Shown one piece after another: positions 1 through 8,261 of a stretch of 20,532 nucleotides of DNA (position 1 is the first letter of the stretch; every line of letters begins with the position of its first letter). A model generated the notes under the pieces. That model did no database searches and was not told the DNA's origin. It worked only from the letters and a program-made list of their open reading frames with translations. The position numbers were made by a program, and so were the translations under genes. This DNA comes from Seminavis robusta (taxonomy: Eukaryota; Bacillariophyta; Bacillariophyceae; Naviculales; Naviculaceae): NCBI GenBank assembly GCA_903772945.1, contig CAICTM010001936.1, forward strand, positions 1 through 20,532, written 5' to 3'.

Positions 1-193
1 GTTCCTCTGGACCAGCAGGGACCTTGAGAATGAGGATTTTGTCGTGGATCGTCGCCAGTTGGTGATTGCTCTGGTTGTTGTTGTTGTCGATCATGCGTAC
101 GGTGATTTCTTCTGCTTTCTTCGTCGTTAGAAGAGGTGGGGTACTGGAATTTAATGCTACATTGTTGGAGGATTCCACAGTAACAGTATCCAT
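1..193 (-). CDS. 5' end of an unidentified protein gene, truncated by the window edge
   Basis: An ATG in a good eukaryotic context (ACCATGG, A at -3 and G at +4) lies at 191-193 on the minus strand. It opens a frame with no stop for 64 codons to the window edge. The peptide starts MDTVTVESSNNVALNSSTPP, has a run of Ser/Thr, then an Asn run (MIDNNNNQSNHQ), then a more hydrophobic, strand-like stretch (HDKILILKVPAGPEE). No signal peptide or membrane segment is visible. I do not recognise the family. The disordered, Asn-rich start resembles the N-termini of other proteins in this window, such as the deaminase. The gene is supported only by the start context and the open frame, so it could be chance. 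Confidence 0.5.
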   Translation of the reverse strand, partial: MDTVTVESSNNVALNSSTPPLLTTKKAEEITVRMIDNNNNQSNHQLATIHDKILILKVPAGPEE

Positions 194-791
194 GGTGCTT
201 TGTCTCTAAGGAGCAGACCTAGACGAGCTATTGCACTACTTTCGCACTCTTGTAGAACTGAAGGGATTTTGGACAAGGAGAGTCAACCTTTTTTGGAGAG
301 CGATAGATTACTTCGAGCGCTTCAAAAAGAACACTTACTTCAGGCATCGGCTGTTCACGGTTGTTCCCATTCCCCTCCTAAAATTTTTCTTCGAACCTCT
401 CCTCAATCTCCCGCGGCTCGTGCTTTGTCGGGCTTTCATCGTGCGAATGACGAACGGCGGTCCGTGCTCTGTACGAGAAAAGGAAAAACACAGACACGTC
501 CTTGTTCCCGCTCCATGTCTTTTTGGTCCAATCTGACATCACCACCCGGGGAAAACCTCGGTGCACGTGAGCCCACAACAATAATTATGATACACAGCAG
601 AACCATTTTATCCCCAATCTCAAAATACAGATTAGAGCGCCTTCCTTCGTAAGAGGAGGGACAGAGGAACCTGAAAAGGAGGGCTGCAGCTCCCAGCATC
701 TTCTATACCTACTAGCTAGCTGGCTACAAGCTTGTGCACTTGCGTCTATCAAACATTACCGGTATCTTTAATTACTAGTAAAGCTTTCATA
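194..791. other. Intergenic spacer
   Basis: This stretch lies between the start of the minus-strand gene at 193 and the 3' end of the minus-strand frameshifted gene at 792, so it should hold the promoter of the former. A 150-codon plus-strand frame crosses it but begins at a non-ATG codon and has no recognisable domain. Near its right end are a CTAGCTAGCTGGCTA run (about 712-726) and a TACCGGTA palindrome (757-764), both of a kind common in the spacers of this window. Confidence 0.5.
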
Positions 792-1642
792 TCAAACAAT
801 TGGAGCAGCGGGAGTGGAATGACTGACGACTTGATTGGGTCTAGCCTTTCTGCTTCCACCCCTCAGATTGATGCCTCCGTCGTCGAGCCTGGCCACTAGA
901 GCGTCTCCTGCTGCCAGTAGCTGAGCCCATCTCTTGCTCCGCAGAGATAAGTCCTCGTACCGAGCCCTGAGAATGTCACTGGCTTGTTCTTGTGCAGCAA
1001 TGGCTTGTCCTCCTCCGCTGAGATGCTTCTGCAACAGCTTGTGGGCCTCCACACCTTTCTGGTCACAATCCTTGCCTTGTCGGTGCTACCTGTGAGGACG
1101 GCAGCGACCTGCGTCTCCAAACCACGGCCTGGGCTGTCGGCAACCCAAGCGTAGCTGGTTTCCTTGGATAAGTCAACTGTGTCTTCGAATGACACCCTCG
1201 TCAGACAGGCCAGTTGTTCCACATAGAACCCGCAGCACTGTGACAAGACTCCAATCATGGCCCTCTCTCGTCTGTGAATGTGGCGGATCTCGTCCCGAGT
1301 CCACCAAATAAGATTAGCATTCTCGTGGTCTACTGACTCGAAGACGTGAAGCTGAACAGACGGTGCAACGGATGGGTCGTCCCCAAACCTGGCAGAACGC
1401 TTCATTGGACGCATTCTCTTTGTCGGCTGTTGTTCCAACGTAGTATCATGAAGAAGCGGACGCTTACGAAGGAGGTAAGTCGTGCTGCACTGCCTCTTCG
1501 TAAGGAGAGAGGCTTCAGAACGCGCCGTCGCCCTGGTTAGCTCGAGCCTTTGTGCATCTGAGGACGTCTTGTGGTTAAGCCCGAGCAGAACCATAGCTGC
1601 ATCGTTGACGCTCTGATCGATGGGGTAAGCCGTGATGTTCAT
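792..1642 (-). pseudogene. RGLE-family hypothetical protein gene with a frameshift
   Basis: An ATG at 1642 opens a 248-codon frame. Its middle part reads VQLHVFESVDHENANLIWW (about residues 96-114), then DEIRHIHRRERAMIGVL, then GRGLETQVAAVL (about 172-183). From memory this spacing (an aromatic 'lWy/W' strand, a basic helix, a Cys/Asp-rich gap, then RGLE followed by a helix ending A-VL) matches a large, short, uncharacterised family in diatom genomes. After AVLT the natural continuation (RQGKD, then an amphipathic helix SLRSKRWAQLLAAGDALVARL) lies in a different minus-strand frame that ends at 792. The frame open from 1642 instead runs on with unhelical sequence to a stop at 896. A one- or two-base indel near 1085-1100 explains this; the downstream frame has a TAG just before the join. 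Function is unknown. It is either a recent pseudogene or a sequencing error. Confidence 0.5.
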
Positions 1643-2428
1643 TGTGATGATGATTTTAAGCTCTACCTTTTTCTATGGATTGCTTTGTTTGCGTGAGTAT
1701 GAGATGAAAAGACGACGAGGCATGGCATGGCTGATTGCCAGTGGACCCAACAAGTCAAGATCAAGATCAAGAGTGAAACCTGTGAGATCGAAGGTGACTC
1801 GACTCCGCTGCTACCGGTAAGAGAACGCAACGGATGTTCAACTGCAAGCCTCCAAGGAGAGCAATGTTGTACTAGTACCCTCCGATACTACCTGGTACCA
1901 CAATGGTTGAAGGTTTTAGTGATGACTTCAAGCTACAGGGATGTTCTACTGGGGTCCAACTTGGACTCTGCTGGTCTGGATCCAGTGTGTGGTACGGAGC
2001 TAGCTGCTTGAAGTGTGACTCGGGATTGGGGTTCCTCCGCCTTGATAATACATGTACACCCAGCGCCCGCATCGAACCGTTGTTCCTGCCAGCCTAACTA
2101 ACAAACTGACTGAGCTCTGACTACTATTCTAAAACAATGTCATGACTGCAATATGGCTCCTAGTAGCTAGCAAGAGTTCAGACCGGCAGCAACCGAGCTT
2201 TATGTTTCCGCTGGGAGCTATTTTTATTCGGACAGGCAGCGAGTACAGGTAGCTACTATAATTGATACCGGTAGTACCACTTCAACCCAACCCAAAGCGA
2301 TATCTCCATCGAAGAGAACAATCCTTCGCTTCTCTTCTTGAGGGCTGGTCCTATCCAGCTTAAATGCCGTTCATACGTTCGCCAAATCGAAATAAATGGA
2401 TTTAACTGCCGAATTTGGAAAGGTGACC

Positions 2429-2512
2429 TCCAAATTCACACGTACGGCGAACCGCAGAAAATGTTTATAGTAAAAAAGTGGAGCTGCGGTTCGCCGTTCG
2501 TGTGAATTTGGA
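2429..2512. repeat. Near-perfect 29-bp inverted repeat (hairpin)
   Basis: Arms 2429-2457 and 2484-2512 are reverse complements with one mismatch over 29 bp and a 26-nt loop. The arms contain TTCGCCGT(A/T)CGTGTGAATTT. The structure could be the end of a fold-back or MITE-like element. No target-site duplication was identified. Confidence 0.75.
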
Positions 2513-2556
2513 ATTATTTGGAATTCGCGTAGGACCAATCATAACGCTCGAGTGAA

Positions 2557-2787
2557 TCCCCAACTCTATCGAGATCATCGGGGTGAGCATCCAGCAAGAT
2601 TCTGCCAAAACGCAATCACCGTGCGTCAGGAAATCTCGTGATAATAGCACATGATTGTTCTTTGAAAGAATCTCGTTGGCTGCTTTCCGTTTTCGTGATC
2701 TCGAGATCTCACTTTTCGATTTTCGAAACTCGATAGAGTTGGGGATATCTCACTTTTCGATTTTCGAAACTCGATAGAGTTGGGGAT
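2557..2787. repeat. 41-bp perfect tandem duplication with an inverted 17-bp copy nearby
   Basis: Positions 2706-2746 and 2747-2787 are identical 41-bp units that contain the internal near-palindrome TCGATTTTCGAAACTCGA and end in GAGTTGGGGAT. The 17-bp reverse complement of part of the unit (TCCCCAACTCTATCGAG) occurs at about 2557-2573, roughly 130 bp upstream. Together with the hairpin at 2429-2512 this suggests one rearranged repeat element. Confidence 0.8.
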
Positions 2788-2803
2788 TTGATGGTTCTTT
2801 TGT

Positions 2804-2864
2804 GTACCGCGTACCGCGTACCGCGTATGTGTGTCACATGGATAGGAATGAAAACACATACGCG
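2804..2864. repeat. GTACCGC x3 followed by an 11-bp inverted repeat
   Basis: Three tandem GTACCGC heptamers occupy 2804-2824. They run into CGCGTATGTGT (2822-2832), which is the exact reverse complement of ACACATACGCG at 2854-2864, leaving a 21-nt loop. No function is apparent. Confidence 0.75.
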
Positions 2865-3000
2865 AGGCGGAATGGAAATAAATGTGTTTCCTGTGCGAAC
2901 GTACGAACCACATGAATGCGGTTAGGACCAACTCTGAAGGCTTGTCTCTGTCAATCCCAGTAAATTATTTAGTATACTCACTTTTTGCTGCAATTGATAA

Positions 3001-3028
3001 AGTCTGAATCAATGAGTCTGAATCAATG
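3001..3028. repeat. 14-bp tandem duplication
   Basis: AGTCTGAATCAATG is present twice head to tail (3001-3014 and 3015-3028). It is a simple local duplication in spacer DNA. Confidence 0.8.
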
Positions 3029-3196
3029 AGTAGATCTAATGGTGGCCGCCGGCCGCATACAGGACCCAGGTGTTGTTGCTTTAGCTCAATTCCATAGTTT
3101 GATCGTGAATCAATCCATGCATGATGTAGGTGGCTGTCTCTGGCGAGTTTCTCGACAATCAAAACGGGCTAGTCTAATATCTTCGTTCTGACTATA

Positions 3197-3424
3197 ATGC
3201 TGGCGGCAAAGCAACGACAGATTTTAGCCAGACTCATAAAGCTAGGTGGGCAAGCTAGCAATGACATTGTAGGAACCTACAGGGCTATTGTCTACCCCTG
3301 CCTACACTATGGCTAGAGCTACGAGCTGGAGTACTAAGTGGTTTGGGCTCAAGGCTATAGAGCTTTTAGTGCTACAAAAGTCTCAGCACTGTACTGTGGC
3401 TCTATTAGCCATTCTGTAGACTAG
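3197..3424 (+). pseudogene. Possible fragment of a non-LTR retrotransposon reverse transcriptase (doubtful)
   Basis: In one plus-strand frame the sequence reads ILARLIKLGGQASNDIVGTY followed by RAIVYPCLHYG, then continues after two in-frame stops. The pattern 'LGG.AS...Y+AIV.PCL.YG' resembles the segment after the catalytic core of LINE-type reverse transcriptases ('Y+.li.P.l.YG...W'). No catalytic YxDD box is visible and the match is short, so this is a weak call from memory. If correct, it is a heavily decayed copy and part of the repeat cluster around it. Confidence 0.2.
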
Positions 3425-4140
3425 CTAGGTTACATTTTCACCATTGCTCTGCATCTGGTGCGTTGGAAGAAGGAATGAGTCGAGTCGAGTCCTCTTCAAA
3501 ACTCCAAGAGAGCTCAAGCGAACCGTTCCTCTTAGATGCACACTTGCCTACTTTATGCTCTCGGAGCACGGCCATACTGTGATGGGCCTACCACAACCTA
3601 CATCGTACAAACAACACGTACCAACTCAGTTCAGTCACTATTTGCCACAATCGTAAGATACTACTACTAGACTAGCTAGTATGATGTATGATGAACCAGC
3701 CATTATTGAGGAGAACCTGACTTCCGCGCAGCGCCCAGCTCGCAGCATGAATGCAGCTGGTCAACCAGCACTCTGGCGAGCTTCCCAGGTCCCGTGATTG
3801 CCTTGATCAATTGAGCAATTTTCAATTTTCGCAGTACAGTAGTCTACGCTACTAGCTAGCTACCAGGAAGCTAGTAGTCAATTTTGACTTGGACTTTCAG
3901 GCGGTCAATCTGTCTCCCAACTCTGACGCACTGCTTTTGGCTTTCTTGCTCTGCACCCTTTACTACTCTAGCTAGCTAGCTAGAGATACAGCGTAGATCT
4001 AGTACTACGTGAACTCGGAAGCTATGTACCGCGCATCGGGGGTGATAAAGCCTCGCAAGCTCGCAAGTCGGAAATAGCCGTACTCGAAGTGCCGAAATTT
4101 TCAGGGGCAACCGTACCACCGGTTCTCTCTCGCACGACTA

Positions 4141-4164
4141 CAGTTGACTCGCTCTATTATTTAT
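4141..4164 (+). repeat. Left terminal inverted repeat of the pogo-like element
   Basis: It begins CAGTTGACTCGCTC directly after TA. It pairs with 5024-5047 with 4 mismatches in 24. A second, oppositely oriented copy of the ATAAATAT-type module follows at about 4187-4203. Confidence 0.7.
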
Positions 4165-4218
4165 GGGGGGGGATTGCGGATTTCGATAAATATAGTAGAG
4201 AGAATAAATATAAGGCTT

Positions 4219-4659
4219 TCAAGGGCCGGTTCCACTAGTAAAGTACGAATGGATAGAGCCGTCGCGTTTACGTTTGCCTGCCCTAGCAGCCCTAGCCACA
4301 TTCAATGCCCTAGCAAACCTGTCAAGGATGCACAGTGGCTGCCTGGTTGATACCCAAAGCAGAGCACTTTCGGACAGCTTATTGATTGATTCTTCAGCTT
4401 CCGCAAATGAGGCCAAACACATCGGCTGGTTCGGGATCATCCTCCATTTTTCCGGTTCCTCGTCATCATTCACAGCCAGTTCCGCTTCTGTTGTTTCGAT
4501 CTTCCGCGCTTCAATTCTCTTCGTCGACGGGTGCACTAATGACTTCGGCTCATCCTCGACATCGATCCAATTCTCCGCCATTTGCATCACATCGTCCCCA
4601 GAGTAGAGATCGTAATCAGCCGCAAAGGATCCTTGCAATGCAATTTCGATGCCTTGCAA
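4219..4659 (-). pseudogene. Tigger/pogo-type transposase C-terminal fragment
   Basis: This is an open frame of 146 codons on the minus strand. It has no upstream ATG in frame; the first methionines are in DDVMQMAENWIDVEDEP. The sequence is acidic (GDDVMQMAENW, VNDDEEPEKW), then has a helix AEAEESINKLSESALLW, then ALNVARAARAGKRKRDGS and the closing motif SIHSYF. Pogo/Tigger transposases end in the same way: an acidic linker, a paired helical region and a basic stretch before a 'sITdYF/FF' tail. The usual DNA-binding domain and DDE/D catalytic core are absent and would not fit in the element. Other frames upstream (to about 4955) show no recognisable domain. The position inside terminal repeats with a TA duplication supports the transposase origin. 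Confidence 0.5.
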
Positions 4660-5023
4660 ACATCCACCTCTATGTCAGATTGGAGGGTTTGGTATGGTTT
4701 GGGTGAAATTGTTTGGCAGCTCAGGAGAATTGTTTTTGTTCTCCTCGAAACCATCCTTCGAAAACTGCACGGTAAACAACCAGCGCTTGGGCTGGCCCAG
4801 ACAAGACAGCACGGGCAGAGGTGCGAGGAATCCCACCTCCATTGGATTGATATTGGCATTTTACATGCTGTCTCGGTCAAATTGAAACGGTTGAATGATT
4901 GACGACGTTGTCGGGCTGCTCGAAAGATTTGTTGCTGCTCGAAAGATTCATTCACGGATACCCGGGACTGAGGGGGGGGCCTCGAGATTTAATAAATATT
5001 ACAGCGAGGATAAATATAATATT

Positions 5024-5047
5024 ATAAATATTAGCGCGAGTAGACTG
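5024..5047 (-). repeat. Right terminal inverted repeat of the pogo-like element
   Basis: Read on the minus strand it begins CAGTCTACTCGCGCTAATAT, directly after TA. A further related module (CTCGCTGTAATATTTAT on the minus strand) lies inside it at about 4992-5008, so the right end has two modules in tandem. Confidence 0.7.
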
Positions 5048-6295
5048 TACACAACGACGTGTAGTTTGAAGTCTACGCCGGAGCGGAACAGAACCTGTAT
5101 TTTTTTTAAATACACTTACTAGTAAACACCCAAGTTCCAGCGTGCGTAATAGTACACCCTATTGCCGACGTCACCACTGGTACTTTGAACATGTACACTT
5201 GTATGTATTCTAAAATTCGTGGACGTTCTTAGTGGTACAGCTGTACGGCTGAGACAAAGCTTTTGCCATTTATTAGCTCATTTATTTCGGGGAGAGGGGA
5301 AATACAGACCTGAACCATTTCTGTACTTTCAATACTGGAAGCTTTCAGGGGGATGGGCCAATCTTGCTATAGCGCAGTAGTGTACATGTACTCAACAGGA
5401 GTGGCGAATGTAAGAAAAAGGAGCAAAAATAGATTTTTGCAGGAAACAAGATTCAATTGGATTAGATTGCATTGGATTAGATTGAATTGGATTGAATTGG
5501 ATTCAGAATAGTACTGTTATTTATATAGTAAACTGGAATTCAATGCAATCCAATGCAATTCAATCCAATCCAATCTAATCCAATAGAAAAATTGCATCCA
5601 AAAACAAATATTCGCTTTTTCACAGACAATTTTACAAACATTACTATCAAATACAATGCAGGGCTATGGGCAAGTTTGCTCATCCCCCAGTTGTGCAGCT
5701 CTCTTTCAATCTTTCAATCAATGAAAGATGGGGCTCAACTCAAAATATTCCTCACCTCCTGCAGCTCCTCCAGCTATTTTATTTTATTAAAAGAAGAGCC
5801 TCCAGAACTCCAGAACGATAATCAACTACTGTTATTAAATCCTTCTTTCCTCAAAATGACCGACAATCTTTTTAAAAAGCTTTAAAATTTAAAATACCAA
5901 AGTACTACTATGGAGTTTCTAAAATATTTTAATTAAAGTACTGCAATTTGCCAGTTCGGGAATCGGGAGGGTACCTACCGTATGACATACATGTACAGTC
6001 GTACCGTACCGGTACAGTGGGCTTACGTCGGCTTCTTGCTTCCCTCCCACCTCCACTCACTTTTTGCACGCGAAACCATTGAGCCATTGAAAAGGTCAAC
6101 GGTAGTACTCTAGGTACCAGGTCACCAAGCAACCGCGCAATGTTTGCAACACACATACAGGCTTGTGATTGAAAGCATTCTCTTGCATCTCATGATTTCC
6201 ACTCGAAGCATCATCAGCACCAAAACCATTATTTCAGCACCTCCATCCACTTCTCTCCCTCTGCATCACCACCTCGATTCAGCAGCAGAATCACC
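5048..6295. other. Spacer and upstream region of the glycosyltransferase-like gene
   Basis: No gene is supportable here. The stretch holds the fold-back at 5346-5690, a TACCGTACCGGTAC motif (6002-6015), and about 120 bp of CA/TC-rich sequence just upstream of the ATG at 6296 that looks like a 5' leader. A 110-codon frame at 5553-5885 is only a read-through of the AT-rich repeat. Confidence 0.5.
5346..5690. repeat. Long imperfect fold-back with an ATTGGATT-repeat core
   Basis: The core arms 5456-5503 and 5537-5584 are built of ATTGGATT/AGATT/GAATT words and are reverse complements at 42 of 48 positions, with a 33-nt loop. Outside them, 5346-5378 (CAGGGGGATGGGCCAATCTT...) and 5654-5690 (the minus strand reads CTGGGGGATGAGCAAACTTG...) are also inverted copies at roughly three quarters identity. 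The DNA between outer and core arms is only weakly paired. The whole 345 bp looks like an old palindromic or MITE-like insertion. No clear target duplication was found. Confidence 0.6.
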
Positions 6296-7933
6296 ATGGA
6301 TTCTGATGATTCCAAACCGCTTCTGCCCCGCACTCCCGGGACGCCAAGAACCAGAGAGCGGAACTACATGATCATCGTCTTGTTGTTCACCCTCTTGACT
6401 GTATTGTTTCCTTCCGATTTTGTGAAGTATTCGGATGTGAACGTCATTTTCGGTGTAACCTCTTCCATCAGCCTTACGATGGAGGAGACCGGCTCTCGAA
6501 ACCTCAGTACTTCCACTTCCACCACAAGAAGTCTTTCCGCCGCCGCTAGGAGCAACGATACTCTACTAGTAGGCAATTCCACAAACTCTACTAGCAAGAC
6601 CGTCTCGCTGGTCACAAGTTTCTGGGCTCAGGCACCAGAGGAGCCCATCAGTCTACATCGACGAGAAATTGAAGCATCCATCCTGAACAATCTCCACAAT
6701 CCCCATTTTGACCAGGTTGTCATCATCCTTGATGGGTCCACTTCCGATGCCAACTGCCGTCATTTCAAACAGAGAATGACCCAGGTGGAAGCTGAATTCA
6801 ACGAATATGCAGAATACATCGGGAACAATGCAACAGACACAGAAGACTACACAAACAGGAAAAGACCCGTTCTGGATTGTCGCAACCGCAAAGGAGGGCA
6901 GCCTTCCTACTACGAAATGCTCATGTATGCTACCAACCCAGATCTTGTCACCAGTGACATTGTTGTCATGTCAAATGCTGACCAAGCATTTGACAGATCT
7001 GTCCAGTGGGCCAAAGAAATAAAGGATAACACTGTGTTGGCAATTCCAACCTGGGGATTCAGACCGGATAGAGTGCCGTTTCCTACAAGGGAATACTTCA
7101 GCTTTGTCCATGGAGAAGACTCCAAAGAATACCAGACTGAGGTTTATTCTAGATGCAATCTTTATGAGAGCTCCTGGGATGCATATGTCTTTCACAGGCA
7201 TCTGGTGGCAGGCACACTGAAAGTCGGGAACTTCCAGCGCCCTACATCCAAGGGGATGACCAACACTTCTAATGAAGTTAAGGAAGTAGCCTTCTTCAAA
7301 ATGAACGAAGTTGGAGCTGAAAATGCTGCACTTTGGGCTCTCATGGAACAGCTTCCGGACGCTGTTGATGTCAATGGATGCACCGTCATCCAGAGTTGGC
7401 ACTTCCATGGAGCACCAAAGATGCATGCTCATGAGGAAGAAGACGATTACTGGTACTGGCTAGGCAAGAATTTCTCTAGTGGTAGGGTTCCGCGTCCGCA
7501 TCGTGGACCCAATCAAGACAATGTTACAGACAGCTTCTGGGTCGAACCTCCGCAATTGGAAAAAGACCAAATCCCGATCATAACGACCCATGCCCAACTT
7601 CGGAATTTTCTTTGGAAGAATAACGCGGAGACGCTAACAGAACTGAAGAGGTGGATGCAACAGCCGAAGGAGAGGATGGACAAGCTTGGTGGGAAAAAGA
7701 AGAGGCATATTGAGTCTCTGAAAAGGGAGGCGCAGCAGCTGGTGGAAGAAGCAGTACAACTACATGGTCTCAGTGACTTCAATGTCACGATATTGTTGGG
7801 CCCCCGCCGTGAAAAAAAGAAGGCAACAGAACCTTCGCAAACGGAACCCCCCGAAGACGAAAGACTGACTGAGGCAGGGTTGAAGAATCTCAAGTCGTTG
7901 TACCGAGCGTATGACCGCACAGAAACGAAGTAA
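6296..7933 (+). CDS. Type II membrane protein with a glycosyltransferase-like (GT-A) lumenal domain
   Basis: Intronless, 545 aa. The ATG has a strong context (ATCACCATGG), and no longer in-frame start is plausible. Residues 1-22 are a short polar, basic cytoplasmic tail. Residues 24-40 (YMIIVLLFTLLTVLFPS) are a single membrane anchor. Residues 65-100 form a Ser/Thr-rich stem with several N-glycosylation sequons (NLST, NDTL, NSTN, NSTS). The globular part starts with a strand (KTVSLVTSFW, 101-110), a helix with EIEASILNNL, then FDQVVIILDG (138-147). SDIVVMSNADQAFD (220-233) sits where GT-A enzymes have the metal-binding DxD-like loop, as in 'ANsDI.FD'. SSWDAYVF (292-299) and VGAENAALWAL (339-349) resemble the later acceptor-side motifs of such proteins. 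The tail (about 440-545) is basic and probably helical. The inferred role is sugar transfer in the Golgi; donor and acceptor are unknown. The gene converges on the deaminase gene. Confidence 0.75.
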   Translation: MDSDDSKPLLPRTPGTPRTRERNYMIIVLLFTLLTVLFPSDFVKYSDVNVIFGVTSSISLTMEETGSRNLSTSTSTTRSLSAAARSNDTLLVGNSTNSTSKTVSLVTSFWAQAPEEPISLHRREIEASILNNLHNPHFDQVVIILDGSTSDANCRHFKQRMTQVEAEFNEYAEYIGNNATDTEDYTNRKRPVLDCRNRKGGQPSYYEMLMYATNPDLVTSDIVVMSNADQAFDRSVQWAKEIKDNTVLAIPTWGFRPDRVPFPTREYFSFVHGEDSKEYQTEVYSRCNLYESSWDAYVFHRHLVAGTLKVGNFQRPTSKGMTNTSNEVKEVAFFKMNEVGAENAALWALMEQLPDAVDVNGCTVIQSWHFHGAPKMHAHEEEDDYWYWLGKNFSSGRVPRPHRGPNQDNVTDSFWVEPPQLEKDQIPIITTHAQLRNFLWKNNAETLTELKRWMQQPKERMDKLGGKKKRHIESLKREAQQLVEEAVQLHGLSDFNVTILLGPRREKKKATEPSQTEPPEDERLTEAGLKNLKSLYRAYDRTETK

Positions 7934-8261
7934 ACATGCCAGAGCATTCGCTTTTCTTCAACAGGAAGCTGTTGGGGGTGAAACCGTACATGTACCAGCT
8001 ACTACATCATTAGAACCCTTATAAGAGATACAAAGATTTTTCAGCGACATTCTAAAGTTAGTAGCAACGAAGCAACAGCTCTTTTCCCTTCAGTGGTGGC
8101 AGCAACCGAGGCACCACCAGGGCACAGGCGCTCTGGATCTCCCCTTTCGCCAAACACAGCACATGATCCGTACCCAGCGAATGCTATCCCGATAACTCTC
8201 CTGGTAAAAAGTAGTAATTCAAAAAAAGCCAGCTATCGATAGCAGTACAACGACGATTTGC
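7934..8261. other. Spacer between convergent genes (two 3' ends)
   Basis: These 328 bp separate the stop of the plus-strand glycosyltransferase-like gene from the stop of the minus-strand deaminase gene, so they hold the 3' untranslated regions of both. A GTACATGTAC palindrome lies at about 7987-7996. No ORF or strong hairpin terminator was seen. Confidence 0.6.

Larger units (their letters stand above)
1643..4138. other. Gene-poor, repeat-rich spacer
   Basis: About 2.5 kb without a supportable intact gene. Small frames are present (for example a 64-codon Cys-containing ATG frame at 1903-2097), but none has a recognisable domain, signal peptide or splice pattern. The stretch holds several repeats listed separately, a possible retrotransposon scrap, TACCGGTA palindromes at 1812 and 2266, and CTAGCTAG runs near 3850 and 3970. 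It reads as decayed transposable-element DNA. Confidence 0.5.
4141..5047. mobile_element. Non-autonomous pogo/Tigger-like (Tc1/mariner superfamily) DNA transposon
   Basis: The element is 907 bp and is flanked on both sides by the dinucleotide TA (4139-4140 and 5048-5049), the target duplication of the Tc1/mariner superfamily. Its ends start with CAGT, as pogo/Tigger ends commonly do. The 24-bp terminal repeats at 4141-4164 and 5024-5047 are inverted and match at 20 of 24 positions, sharing ACTCGC.CTA.TATTTAT. Inside both ends lie a G8 run and copies of an AT-rich module related to the terminal repeat. The minus strand carries a fragment resembling the C-terminus of a Tigger-type transposase (4219-4659), but no DDE catalytic core is present. 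The copy is therefore an internally deleted relic that cannot move on its own. Confidence 0.72.

Noticed and set aside
200..652. 150-codon plus-strand frame
   Set aside because: Starts at a TTG, has no recognisable domain or signal, and overlaps the expected promoter of the gene at 1-193.
1903..2097. 64-codon frame with five Cys
   Set aside because: No signal peptide, no paired Cys pattern that I recognise, and it is surrounded by repeats.
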